A stretch of 64,000 nucleotides of DNA. Origin: Endozoicomonas atrinae. Its GTDB lineage: Bacteria; Pseudomonadota; Gammaproteobacteria; Pseudomonadales; Endozoicomonadaceae. The stretch is taken from contig NZ_LUKQ02000001.1 in NCBI RefSeq assembly GCF_001647025.1, forward strand, positions 1 to 64,000. Direction: 5' to 3'. The notes under the pieces were generated by a model. The model saw nothing but the letters and a program-made list of their open reading frames with translations, was not told where the DNA came from and searched no databases. Shown piece after piece: positions 42,789 through 52,212 of this stretch (position 1 is its first letter; each line of letters starts with the position of its first letter). Both the position numbers and the translations under genes were made by a program.

Positions 42789-44168
42789 TTATCCCTGAAC
42801 AGGCTTAGCAGCTTCTGAGGAACGAACTGACGTTATCATACCGAGCACGCCCCCCAGAATCCCGGGCAACAGCCAGACCAGACCTTCTTTCTGCAGAGGC
42901 AAATACGCAAGCAAAGCGTAGGCTGGCTCAACAAAAGACAGGCCAGCTGCATGCAGTCCTTCTACGATGCTGATAAGACCAACTGGAATAAGAACAAACG
43001 TCATTACCCGCTCTGGTTTTGCCAGCAACGACTTCAGCAGTGTCACAACAATCAAAGCGATCGCTACAGGATAGATAATCAGAAGCGCTGGAATGGTCAC
43101 CTTCAGCAGCGTATTCAATCCAACGTTGGCAATCAGTGCGCTGGACAGGGCACAGATAATTACCCAAGTGCGATAATTCAGCGCAGGAAACACACGGGAG
43201 AAATATTCACCACAGGCACTGAGCAAGCCAATAGCAGTGGTCAAACAGGCCAGAATAACCGTAATAGCCAGTACCACCTTACCCCAGGAGCCAAAAACAG
43301 CGTTGACAAACAGGCTGATAATCTCTGCACCATTTTGCGGAGCTGCCACCAGTTGATGACTGGTGGAACCAATGTAACCCAACACCAGATAAACCAACGA
43401 CAAACCAGCAGAAGCAATCAGACCTGCGATAAATGTATAACGTGCAACCTGTCGTGTATCAGTCACACCTTTACTTTGAATGGCATTGATAATTACGACA
43501 CCAAATACCAGGGCACCCAGGGTGTCCATAGTCTGGTAACCTTCGCGGAAGCCATTAAAGAACCCCTGACTGACCATGGACTCAGTGGCTGCGCCTGCTT
43601 CACTCTGGGGAAATAGAAAAGCACCAATTGCGATAATCCCCAGAACAACCACCAGCAGAGGTGTAATCAGCTTACCAACCGTCTCAACCAGCCTGCCCGG
43701 AAATAACGCCAGATACAGTGCAACAGCAAAAAATGCTACCGAAAACAGTGCCAGCGAAACCTTGCCAGACTCACCAATAAAGGGGAGCAGACCCAGTTCA
43801 TAAGAAACTACGGCTGTTCTGGGAGCAGCAAACAAGGGGCCGATGGCAAGAAAGAGAACAACCGCAAAAGACAATGCAATTTTTGGAGGAAAAATGGCTG
43901 TCAGTTTTTCCAGGCCACCACCGGCACGGGCACAGGCGATCACCCCCAGCAGCGGCAGGCCTACACCGGTCAGAAGGAATCCCAGCATCGCAATAATCAG
44001 CTCAGTGCCGGCCATATGCCCCAGAAATGGAGGAAAGATGATATTTCCTGCTCCCAGAAAGAGAGCAAATGTCATCAGGCCCGTGGCCATGATGTCTGTG
44101 GCTTTTAACGTCTGCGGCAAAACCTGTCCCCTGTACCCATTCTTTCTGGAAACCTGCCAGCTGACCAT
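42789..44168 (-). CDS. brnQ: Branched-chain amino acid:cation symporter
   Basis: A LIVCS-family transporter of 459 residues importing leucine, isoleucine and valine with Na+ or H+. GLMTFALFLGAGNIIFPPFL then GHMAG is the family N-terminal signature, followed by RTAVVSYELGLLPF and SKGVTDTRQVARYTFIAGLI. Twelve hydrophobic segments are visible. The start at 44168 gives a 20-residue cytoplasmic leader that may be too long; the first helix begins near residue 25. It stands alone between a small gene and cls. Confidence 0.9.
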   Translation of the reverse strand: MVSWQVSRKNGYRGQVLPQTLKATDIMATGLMTFALFLGAGNIIFPPFLGHMAGTELIIAMLGFLLTGVGLPLLGVIACARAGGGLEKLTAIFPPKIALSFAVVLFLAIGPLFAAPRTAVVSYELGLLPFIGESGKVSLALFSVAFFAVALYLALFPGRLVETVGKLITPLLVVVLGIIAIGAFLFPQSEAGAATESMVSQGFFNGFREGYQTMDTLGALVFGVVIINAIQSKGVTDTRQVARYTFIAGLIASAGLSLVYLVLGYIGSTSHQLVAAPQNGAEIISLFVNAVFGSWGKVVLAITVILACLTTAIGLLSACGEYFSRVFPALNYRTWVIICALSSALIANVGLNTLLKVTIPALLIIYPVAIALIVVTLLKSLLAKPERVMTFVLIPVGLISIVEGLHAAGLSFVEPAYALLAYLPLQKEGLVWLLPGILGGVLGMITSVRSSEAAKPVQG

Positions 44169-44414
44169 ACGAGGCCGGCAAACCCTATAACCAGAAAAAA
44201 TATATTGTTAGAAGTGAGCTTGGAGAGGCGAAATAAAGGCCTCCTGAGGGTAGCCTTTATTTCACAGATGAGACTTTAGCCGTATCAGTGTTTTCACCTA
44301 AAAATTACAAAAAAGCAGGATTTATTGAGATTTAATCGATATTAAAGGAACATTTCCTGAAGTAAGTGCCTAACGTCAATAGCAATCACTATCAACGCTG
44401 TACGCAGGATCCTG

Positions 44415-45881
44415 TCACAACAGTGGGCTTAACAATTGCAGAGTATTCTCCAGCAGTTTCCGTCGAAAAGGTCTTTTTGCCCAACGGTTGATATCCACCT
44501 CACCCGCCTGACTCATGTATGACTGGAGCACGTGGAAAATCTGCTGACCAAAACCGTCATCATAGACAATCAACGTCACTTCATAATTCAACCAGACGCT
44601 GCGCATATCCAGATTTACGGTACCAAACAGAGCGGTTTCACGGTCTACCAGAACACACTTGGTATGCAGCAACCCTCCTCTAAACTGCTGAATGGTGACT
44701 CCAGCCTGAAGCAACTCCTGGTAATAGGAGCGACTGGCATGATGAACCATTTTCGAGTCATTTTTCTCGGGAACCAGTAACTGGACATCAACACCACGCA
44801 TAGCTGCCGACTTCAATGCTGTCAGCAAAGATTCATCGGGCACAAAATACGGTGTACTGATCAAGAGTTCCTGACGACTCTCATAGATAGCAGTCAATAG
44901 AACCTGCTGCAGCATTTCCCGATCCACATCAGGTCCGGATGGCAGAACGTGCACAAACGCACCGTCCCGCCCACGGTGCTCAGCCGAGGGGTACTCATAC
45001 TGTCGATTAAACGATGGATGCCCCTGCCCGGTTTCCAGTGCTTTATCCCACTGTACGATGGCACCGAGCACATGAGCAGCTACACCATCAATTCTGACCA
45101 TGGCATCCACCCACTGCCCGACCTGAGCGTCCTGTTTAAACAGGGAAGGATCAACCAGGTTAAAACTGCCAGTCCAGGCTACCTGATCATCAACAACCAG
45201 TATTTTCCGATGGTTACGAATGTCGATACGTTCCACCAGCATTCGAAAAGGTCCTGCTGCCATAGATGCAGTAACACTGATTCCTTCCAGGCGAAAACGA
45301 CGGGCCCATAAACCATTCAAAAATCCCCGGCTGCCGACATTATCCAGCACGACCAGACAATCAACCCCTCGCCTGGAAGCACGGATAACTGCTTCCGCCA
45401 CTTCTTCTGCTCGGCCGACCGGCTCCCATATGTAGAACTCAATCACGACACTCTGCCTGGCATTTTCTATATCACGCAGCAGGTGTTCGATAATGTTTTC
45501 AAAACCTGAGAAAAGCTGGAGATGATTGCCTGGCAGAAGGGGGATGCTCATGCTCTTTTCTGCCAATGAAAAAATGCCATGATGAGTGGTCACCGGACAG
45601 CGGGATGGTTCACTGTCTGAGATAATCCGGGACAAGTGCTGATACCATTGTGCATAATCCGGATAGAGTGCACGCATGCGCTTTAAACGACGGATACCCA
45701 GACGGGGGGAACCAAATAAAAGATACAGAACAAATCCCGCTACAGGCAGTGCAAAAAGCAGCACAAGCCAGGCCAGGGAAACGCCCACAGGCCTTCGGGT
45801 CATGATCACCACAACCGCAAAAGCAACAATGGCGCTTAAATAGGCAGCACCAAACAGCCAGCTATACCAGGTTGTTTCCAT
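44415..45881 (-). CDS. cls: Cardiolipin synthase (phospholipase D type)
   Basis: Makes cardiolipin from two phosphatidylglycerols in the inner membrane; 488 residues. Two N-terminal membrane segments (about 5-60) are followed by two HKD domains: RNHRKILVVDDQVAWTGSFN (about 235-254) and LHTKCVLVDRETALFGTVNL (about 400-419), each with an HxK(x)4D core. The family subtype ClsA is likely from the membrane segments and length. It is transcribed alone, with 250-280 base gaps on both sides. Catalytic residues are intact. Confidence 0.92.
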   Translation of the reverse strand: METTWYSWLFGAAYLSAIVAFAVVVIMTRRPVGVSLAWLVLLFALPVAGFVLYLLFGSPRLGIRRLKRMRALYPDYAQWYQHLSRIISDSEPSRCPVTTHHGIFSLAEKSMSIPLLPGNHLQLFSGFENIIEHLLRDIENARQSVVIEFYIWEPVGRAEEVAEAVIRASRRGVDCLVVLDNVGSRGFLNGLWARRFRLEGISVTASMAAGPFRMLVERIDIRNHRKILVVDDQVAWTGSFNLVDPSLFKQDAQVGQWVDAMVRIDGVAAHVLGAIVQWDKALETGQGHPSFNRQYEYPSAEHRGRDGAFVHVLPSGPDVDREMLQQVLLTAIYESRQELLISTPYFVPDESLLTALKSAAMRGVDVQLLVPEKNDSKMVHHASRSYYQELLQAGVTIQQFRGGLLHTKCVLVDRETALFGTVNLDMRSVWLNYEVTLIVYDDGFGQQIFHVLQSYMSQAGEVDINRWAKRPFRRKLLENTLQLLSPLL

Positions 45882-46162
45882 GCACTAAGGTTCCAAAATT
45901 ACGCCAACTGCATTTTCTAACGGTTCAGGCATTCTGGCCAGAAGTACTCAACGACAACATTTCGTTATTATTCCGGCCATGAACCCGGCCTTTAGAGCTG
46001 AGCCTGCAAACTTATGTCAACAGAGCCTGGAGCAATACCTTTCTAACCTGCCTCCCGACAGATAACGGAGTTCGAAAACGAAATTGGCATTACCTGAAAG
46101 GCCACCCGGTAGCGGAAAACCTTAACAGGGAAAAAGGACAATGGTTTCAGACAAGATGCCTT

Positions 46163-46939
46163 TCACTGGAGCAAATGTCCATAATCTCCCCAAAGAAGTT
46201 TGGCCGTCATAGCCAGAGAAACGCAGACAATCATTGGACGAATCAAAGACTCGCCGCGGCTAAGTACTACATGAGAGCCAAGCCTGGCACCAATAACCTG
46301 GCCAAGCATCATCACCAGACCAACTGCCCAGACCACATGCCCACCAATGATAAAAAATAGCAGAGCTGCCAAATTACTGGTGCAATTCAGTACTTTGGTA
46401 TGAGCGGTAGCACTGGTGATGGAATAACCCAGCAACCCTGCAAACGCCATGGTAAAAAACGAGCCGGTACCTGGACCAAAGAAGCCATCATAAAAACCAA
46501 TCACCACGGCAACTGTAAATGAAAACACCGGTAGAGATATAAGCTGTCGTGACTGGTCACTGCTCAGTCGAGGTGAAAAAAGAAAGTAGAGAACGATACC
46601 AATCAGCAGGAATGGAATGGCCTGATCCAACACCCCGGCATCAATTCTCTGCACCAGCAGCGTCCCCATCATGCTGCCAATAAAGGTCATGACGATTGCC
46701 AGGCGTATCTCTCTGAGATTAACCGCACCCTTGGAGATAAAATAAACACTGGCGGACAATGTACCAGCAGCCCCCTGGAGTTTATTGGTTGCCAGTGCCT
46801 GAACCGGTGGAAGCCCCGCAGCAAGAAGTGCAGGCATTGAAATCAATCCCCCTCCACCTGCAATAGAGTCAACAAATCCAGCCACCGAGGCCACAGCAAA
46901 AAGGAAAACGACAAGATCCAGAGTGATAGTTACGTCCAA
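46163..46939 (-). CDS. TSUP-family membrane permease (TauE/SafE-type, YfcA-like)
   Basis: An 8-helix membrane protein of 258 residues matching E. coli YfcA, with AGFVDSIAGGGGLISMPALL near the start, LATNKLQGAAGTLSASVYFI, GFYDGFFGPGTGSFFTMAF and ATAHTKVLNCTSN. The family exports or imports sulfite, sulfoacetate or related anions. The start is uncertain. TTG at 46939 has AAGGA six bases upstream and is preferred over TTG at 46945 and over a longer frame from 47032 with no ribosome binding site. It diverges from the carotenoid oxygenase gene. Confidence 0.83.
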   Translation of the reverse strand: MDVTITLDLVVFLFAVASVAGFVDSIAGGGGLISMPALLAAGLPPVQALATNKLQGAAGTLSASVYFISKGAVNLREIRLAIVMTFIGSMMGTLLVQRIDAGVLDQAIPFLLIGIVLYFLFSPRLSSDQSRQLISLPVFSFTVAVVIGFYDGFFGPGTGSFFTMAFAGLLGYSITSATAHTKVLNCTSNLAALLFFIIGGHVVWAVGLVMMLGQVIGARLGSHVVLSRGESLIRPMIVCVSLAMTAKLLWGDYGHLLQ

Positions 46940-47082
46940 GGTCAATCCTTGCTGATCGAGGGTGGGTTCATTGAAGCGTAATAATAGAACGTCCAGAAAA
47001 AAATATTCAGGCAAATTTGACGCCAAGCCCAACGGAATCTACTTACTTATGACCAACCCCTTACCTGACGCTCTGGACAGAC

Positions 47083-48603
47083 ATGGCAATAACCCGCAGG
47101 CATTGCATCAAGTCTCTTGGCCTGATGGCTTTAGGTTCTACATCATCGTTAAGCCTTCTCGCACGGCAAACCATTGAATATCCATGGCAGGCCTTACTGG
47201 GCGTCAGTCTGTGCGGTGAGTACGATTATCTTGCCGAAGTAGAAGGAGATATTCCTGACAGACTGGCGGGGACACTATACAGAAATGGCCCGGGCCTGTT
47301 TGAACGCGGCGGATATAGAAAGCAGCATATTCTGGATGGTGATGGCATGATTCAGGCCATAGACCTGATGGATGGCAAAGCTCGCTATCGCAACCATTTT
47401 GTAAGAACACCTAAATACCTCAGGGAGCAGGCCGCAGGGCGATTTCTTTTTCCAACATGGACAACACTGGCTCCCGGGCTTTGGGAGAATATTCCCGGCA
47501 GCCCACCACTCTCCCAGGCTGGCATTACCACCTATCTGATGGATGGCGTTCTGACCGCACATGACGAAGTGAACCAACCATTTGCACTGGACCCCCTGTC
47601 CCTGAAAGATTTAGGCGAGCACCGCATTTCACCAACAACGGCACCCACAAACCTGAAAGCCCATGCCAAACGATCCGGAGCAACTGGAAACTGGACATTT
47701 ATCGGCTGGAATCATGGGCCCGCTCCTTCCGCAGAAGTTATTGTGCGATCCCCGAAAGGGCAAGTCATCGATCATCGGAAAGTATCCATGCCACGGGATT
47801 GCTACATCCATGACTTTTTCGCAACCGATCAGTTCACAATAATCTGCCTGCATGCCATCGAATTCAGCCCACTTCCAATGCTCGCCGGGCTTTACAGCTT
47901 CACTGACTGCCTGAAATGGAACCCAGCCCTTGGCAACCAGGTCGTTGTTATTCCCAGGGACCCGGCAATGCCCGTAAGACACTTCAGAGCACCTGCACGA
48001 TTTATGTGGCACAGTTTCAACGCCTGGGAGAAAGGCAGTGAACTCATTGCTGATTTTATTGCCTATGACTCACCAGACCACTTCATAGGCAAAGACCCTC
48101 AGATGCGTGCCATTATGCAGGGAAGGCTCACCCAGACTTTCAACTCCGGAATCGCCTACCGCTACATCATTAATATGCAACAATTAACGCTAAGTGAAGA
48201 GCCAATCACCGATGGTAACCTTGAGTTCCCGATTATCCATCCTGAACTGGGAGGCCTGCGAAGCCAGTTTGGCTACGCCACCTTTGGCTCACCGGGCAAC
48301 TTCTTTCACAGCGGGGTTACCCGAATTAATTTGAGTACAGGTGTACAGGACCAATACGATTTCGGCCAACAGGTTCATGTCGGTGAGGCAATATTTGTCC
48401 CGGAGGGAATGGCAGAAAACAGGGGCTTTCTACTGTCAATGGCCTTAAATGGCCAGACAGGAAAAAGCTTTCTCGCCATACTGGATGCAGCACATGTGAG
48501 TGCAGGCCCAATGGCTCTGATTCATTTGCGTCACCATAGCCCGCTCTCATTCCATGGCACATGGTCAGGTAAAGGATACGCTGAACCGTTCAACATCTCA
48601 TAA
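47083..48603 (+). CDS. Carotenoid oxygenase (carotenoid cleavage dioxygenase family) with Tat-like leader
   Basis: A 506-residue retinal pigment epithelium/RPE65-type protein that binds Fe(II) through four His and splits carotenoids. The candidate iron ligands are all present: His in NLKAHAKR, in CYIHDFFAT, in FMWHSFNAWE and in LSFHGTW near the C-terminus. The N-terminus has a twin-Arg leader (TRRHCIKSLGLMALGSTSSL), suggesting Tat export. The exact substrate and cleavage site are unknown. It lies beside a divergent YfcA gene and a converging LysR gene. Host- or algal-derived carotenoids are a plausible source (inference). Confidence 0.85.
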   Translation: MAITRRHCIKSLGLMALGSTSSLSLLARQTIEYPWQALLGVSLCGEYDYLAEVEGDIPDRLAGTLYRNGPGLFERGGYRKQHILDGDGMIQAIDLMDGKARYRNHFVRTPKYLREQAAGRFLFPTWTTLAPGLWENIPGSPPLSQAGITTYLMDGVLTAHDEVNQPFALDPLSLKDLGEHRISPTTAPTNLKAHAKRSGATGNWTFIGWNHGPAPSAEVIVRSPKGQVIDHRKVSMPRDCYIHDFFATDQFTIICLHAIEFSPLPMLAGLYSFTDCLKWNPALGNQVVVIPRDPAMPVRHFRAPARFMWHSFNAWEKGSELIADFIAYDSPDHFIGKDPQMRAIMQGRLTQTFNSGIAYRYIINMQQLTLSEEPITDGNLEFPIIHPELGGLRSQFGYATFGSPGNFFHSGVTRINLSTGVQDQYDFGQQVHVGEAIFVPEGMAENRGFLLSMALNGQTGKSFLAILDAAHVSAGPMALIHLRHHSPLSFHGTWSGKGYAEPFNIS

Positions 48604-48634
48604 CTGACATAGAAAATTTAATGGGTATAACGCT

Positions 48635-49558
48635 TCAACGTAATGCCAGACAGTGATCGTATACTACCTGCCGGAACCAGCACTGGCCTGGATCCTGATG
48701 CTGTAACCGATGCCAGGTCAGCAGATAGTTCAGCTGCATGAAGGTGACACCTGCAGGTAGTTCCAGCAACACCAGATGGTGCCTTTTGGTGAGGGTCTTT
48801 GACATTTCACGGGTGCCAATCATCAGCGCCTGATTACTCGCTGCGACTTCCAGGCCAAGCTGGATATCACTGGTTTCCAGAATAATGGTTCTCGACAATC
48901 CTTTACGGGCAAGCTCACGATCAAACCGCCCCATTTCGGAAAATTCAGCGATATCCACCATCACATGCGGTACAGAAATCAGCTCTGCCATTGTCAGCGC
49001 CTGTCTGCTGGCCAGAGGGTGATCATGACCGACCATACCGACCGGTGTTGCCGGGCAAAGTATTCGCTGGTACAGGTCGGGTCGATCCTGGGCAACAAAG
49101 TTGATCGCCAGATCGAGACGGCCAGAAGCCATGTCCCGGATACTGTCGTTATTCCAGGAATGCAGTCTTAATCGGACATCCGGTGCTACTCGTCCAAGCC
49201 AGGACAGAAGCCCGGGTATTAATTGAATAGCGATGTGATCCATGGCGCTGAGGGTAAATTGACGCTTGCACAGTGCAGGCTCAAAGTTACCCGGTCGCAC
49301 CAGCAATGAGAGCTGCTTAAGCAGAACTGCAAGCTCACTTTGTAAGGCCAGCGCCCGGGCAGTGGGCTGAAGTCCGTGAGGGCGTCGAATAAAGAGCTCA
49401 TCTTGAAAGTGCTCGCGCAAACGCTGAAGGGAGCGACTGATGGCTGACTGACTCAGATTGAGGTGTCGGGCAGCACGACTCACACTGCACTCTTCAAGCA
49501 GGACATGCAGGTGAACCAGCAGGTTCAGGTCATAGCGCCTTAGCTCATCGATATCCAT
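48635..49558 (-). CDS. LysR-family transcriptional regulator (NodD/LeuO-like)
   Basis: A 307-residue LTTR. The wHTH (about 7-66) has YDLNLLVHLHVLLEECSVSR and ARHLNLSQSAISRSLQRLRE. The MDIDELRRYDLNLLV start and the PTARALAL segment are typical of the NodD/LeuO/BetI branch. The substrate-binding domain is intact. It lies between the carotenoid oxygenase (convergent) and fadL (divergent), so either may be its target. A fadL link is favoured by the shared 200-base divergent region. Confidence 0.87.
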   Translation of the reverse strand: MDIDELRRYDLNLLVHLHVLLEECSVSRAARHLNLSQSAISRSLQRLREHFQDELFIRRPHGLQPTARALALQSELAVLLKQLSLLVRPGNFEPALCKRQFTLSAMDHIAIQLIPGLLSWLGRVAPDVRLRLHSWNNDSIRDMASGRLDLAINFVAQDRPDLYQRILCPATPVGMVGHDHPLASRQALTMAELISVPHVMVDIAEFSEMGRFDRELARKGLSRTIILETSDIQLGLEVAASNQALMIGTREMSKTLTKRHHLVLLELPAGVTFMQLNYLLTWHRLQHQDPGQCWFRQVVYDHCLALR

Positions 49559-49760
49559 AGAGCGGCCGGTTCGACAAAGGGAGCGACAGTATAAGCAAAA
49601 CGGACATCATTTGAGATATGCATAAAACGCAAATCTGGTAGCCAGATAAATCAATAGGAAGAAAACCTTTGTCTGGGTAAAGTGCCTGCACTTTCAAGTA
49701 TCCTGCCATCGGCGACAAAACTCGGCAGGAGCAGACATACATCTAAAAGACCATTCCTAT

Positions 49761-50978
49761 ATGTCACGCAGAACACATTTTAGCCGTACATCATTTTCAA
49801 CAGCAGTACTGGCAGCACTCCCCATGCTCGCCAATGCTGCCGGTTTCCAGGTCAATGAGCACAGTGCTGCAGGTCTGGGCCGCGCATTTGCAGGTGAAGC
49901 GGCGATAGCTGACGACGCATCCGTCATTGCAAGAAATGCAGCAGGCATGTCCCTGCTGAACAAGCAGGTTTTTACGACAGCGATCAGTTATATCAAGCCA
50001 GAAGTAGATGTGAAGCGGGATGGCTACGAAATAGCAGAGAATGTAGCTGATGAGGCAGTAGTTCCGACATTTTACTACGTACGCCCGATAGATGAGCGCT
50101 GGACAGTTGGCATTGGAGGCTTCAGCAATTTCGGTCTGGCAACCCATTACGGCAGCGCCTCCGGTATCACTCCAGCAGCGGATAAGACCGAGCTGATGAC
50201 CTACAATCTGAATCCATCCGTTGCTTACCAGGTTAGAGATGACCTGAGTATTGGTTTTGGTGTGAACATTGTTTATGCCGATGCAACACTGACCTCAACA
50301 CTGACCACACCCCATAGCCCAATGACGTTGTCAAAACTGACCGGCGATGACCTGGGCTATGGCTGGAATGCCGGCATTATCTGGCAGGCTACTGAAGCCA
50401 CCCGGATGGGATTGAGTTATCGCTCTGAAGTCAAAATGACACTGGAAGGAAAAGTCTCATCCGATATCAACCCAAACTGGAATACCGGAGGCTCTGTTGA
50501 TCTGACACTGCCCTCTATCGCAGAACTGTCCGTTCACCATCAGTTCAATGACCAGCTGGCGATCCACGCCAGTGCATTACACACCGGCTGGTCCAGTTTT
50601 GATAAGCTGGCAACCGATCTGGACAATGGTCAGGCTTTTCCCACCATTCAGGAACAGTGGACAGAAAGCTGGCGCTACGCTGTGGGTATGACTTACCAGC
50701 ACAACGACCAATGGATCTGGCGAACCGGTATTGCCAGAGATAACAGCCCGGTTCGAAATGAGTACCGCACCTTCCGGATTCCCGATGCAGACCGTATCTG
50801 GATCAGTGTAGGCGGAAGCTACAAGGTAGATAGAGCACAGAGTATTGACTTCGGTTACGCCTATCTGAAAAGCCAGAAAGTCGACATCAATGAACACAGC
50901 CCAGTGGGCATGATGCACGCCGAAGTACCTGCTGCAGACGTTCATATTCTGAGCCTGCAGTACAACTATCGCTTCTGA
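49761..50978 (+). CDS. fadL: FadL-family outer membrane channel (long-chain fatty acid/hydrophobic compound uptake)
   Basis: An outer membrane protein of 405 residues. The signal peptide ends ANA; the mature N-terminus AGFQVNEHSAAGLGRAFAGE then AAIADDASVIARNAAGM is the FadL hatch signature. Beta-strands and a C-terminal YNYRF barrel closing motif follow. It takes up long-chain fatty acids or other hydrophobic substrates. It is divergent from a LysR gene and 350 bases before a Lrp-family gene. The context with a carotenoid oxygenase makes uptake of apolar compounds likely. Confidence 0.9.
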   Translation: MSRRTHFSRTSFSTAVLAALPMLANAAGFQVNEHSAAGLGRAFAGEAAIADDASVIARNAAGMSLLNKQVFTTAISYIKPEVDVKRDGYEIAENVADEAVVPTFYYVRPIDERWTVGIGGFSNFGLATHYGSASGITPAADKTELMTYNLNPSVAYQVRDDLSIGFGVNIVYADATLTSTLTTPHSPMTLSKLTGDDLGYGWNAGIIWQATEATRMGLSYRSEVKMTLEGKVSSDINPNWNTGGSVDLTLPSIAELSVHHQFNDQLAIHASALHTGWSSFDKLATDLDNGQAFPTIQEQWTESWRYAVGMTYQHNDQWIWRTGIARDNSPVRNEYRTFRIPDADRIWISVGGSYKVDRAQSIDFGYAYLKSQKVDINEHSPVGMMHAEVPAADVHILSLQYNYRF

Positions 50979-51033
50979 TCCGTATACCTGGCAACGCCCA
51001 GAATAAAGAAGTATTCATATCAAAAAGCAAAAA

Positions 51034-51065
51034 CCGCTGATCATCTCCCCAGATAATCAGCGGTC
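51034..51065 (+). terminator. Stem-loop after fadL
   Basis: ACCGCTGAT pairs with ATCAGCGGT across a 14-base loop, followed by a loose T-rich region. It probably ends the fadL transcript. Confidence 0.6.
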
Positions 51066-51344
51066 TGTAATCTTGTTTGAGCTCATAACACCTAGCCTGT
51101 TAATACGCTCTCTGCTCTCTATCATCGAACCTTGTGAGTTACTCTGACCTGCATTCCTGGTTGGGAATACTTATTTCATCATAGGCTTTTGGCCGGGATG
51201 ACTGGATGTCACTTTTGGCGACACTCTTTAGTACGGGATAAGTATAGAAAAAACAGCTTGGCAAAAGATTGCGAATTAATGGATAAAACCCTGAAATAAC
51301 GCAATAATCTGCCAACAACTCATCTATTATTAAAAGAAAATATC
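51066..51344. other. Intergenic stretch before the Lrp-family gene
   Basis: A 280-base gap with no recognisable gene, repeat or operator. The AT-rich end (51260-51340) presumably carries the promoter of the following regulator. Confidence 0.4.
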
Positions 51345-51821
51345 ATGAAGCTCGATCGCTACGATATCCGGATACTTCAGGAGCTGCAGAAAAACGCCCA
51401 CATCAGTAATCAGGATCTGGCTGACCTGATCGGGCTGACGCCTTCCCCATGCTTACGTAGGGTCAGGCAACTGGAGGAGTCAGGGTTAATAAAAGACAGA
51501 GTAACACTGCTAAACCCGGAAAAACTGGGACTAAACCTTACCGTACTGATTCATATCAGCATGGATAGACACACGCCAGAGCGATTTGAGCACTTTGAAG
51601 AAACCATCAACAGTTATGACGAAGTAATTGAATGCCTGCTGATTACCGGACAATCAGCAGACTATATGGTCAAGGTGATGGTGCCTGATATGAATTACTA
51701 TCAGGATTTCCTGCTTAACAAGGTGACACGAATTCCGGGCGTGACCGGCGTACATTCCAGCTTTGTTCTCCGGCAACCCATTCGAAAGACAGCTTTACCG
51801 CTGAACCATCTCAGGCCTTAA
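51345..51821 (+). CDS. Lrp/AsnC-family transcriptional regulator
   Basis: A 158-residue feast/famine regulator. The N-terminal HTH (KLDRYDIRILQELQKNAHIS then NQDLADLIGLTPSPCLRRVR) is followed by a RAM ligand-binding domain (EECLLITGQSADYMVKVMVP-like segment). It resembles the Lrp subgroup that responds to amino acids. No target is adjacent on the same strand except the downstream repeat region; autoregulation is possible. Several amino-acid transporters in the window are candidate regulon members. Confidence 0.9.
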   Translation: MKLDRYDIRILQELQKNAHISNQDLADLIGLTPSPCLRRVRQLEESGLIKDRVTLLNPEKLGLNLTVLIHISMDRHTPERFEHFEETINSYDEVIECLLITGQSADYMVKVMVPDMNYYQDFLLNKVTRIPGVTGVHSSFVLRQPIRKTALPLNHLRP

Positions 51822-51896
51822 TGGATCTAAGAATAAAAAAAATTACGCTCTAAGTATCTGATCATATGAAATCGAATATTTCTGGCTTAGTGGCTA

Positions 51897-52047
51897 GGGG
51901 GCGTTACCAACTGGACATACAACCAGCCACCCATTATTTGCGCCAGATAAGGCGCGAGCTGCGTAGTGTGGTTACTCCACATGAGCAGTGAGCAACGCTG
52001 TATGGTGCAAATAATGGGTGGCCATTCAACCAGTTGGTAACGCCCCC
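51897..52047. repeat. MITE family B, full copy B2 (151 bp) nested in repeat C2
   Basis: Ends GGGGGCGTTACCAACTGG and the reverse complement, flanked by TA (51895-51896 and 52048-52049). It interrupts repeat C exactly, and the uninterrupted sequence in C1 is its empty site. It is the shortest full copy, with the interior core intact (GCGTAGTGTGGTT to ATAATGGGTGG). Confidence 0.9.
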
Positions 52048-52116
52048 TAGTTACTATGCAAAGCTCAGCGGAGTGAGCATAGCCGTAGCTATGTGATCGT
52101 AGCGGTAACGCTGCAC

Positions 52117-52163
52117 AACTGCATGGATGCAGGAGTTAGAGCAACGCATGGAGCAGTTACCGG
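52117..52163. repeat. 47-bp dispersed repeat D, second copy
   Basis: This matches 7136-7181 in reverse orientation with few changes (CTGCATGGATGCAGGAG, AGAGCAACGCA). It is absent from the corresponding place in repeat C1. Confidence 0.65.
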
Positions 52164-52212
52164 GAGTGGCTGACCACTGAATCAAAAAATATGATTTCAT
52201 ATGACTGGGTAC

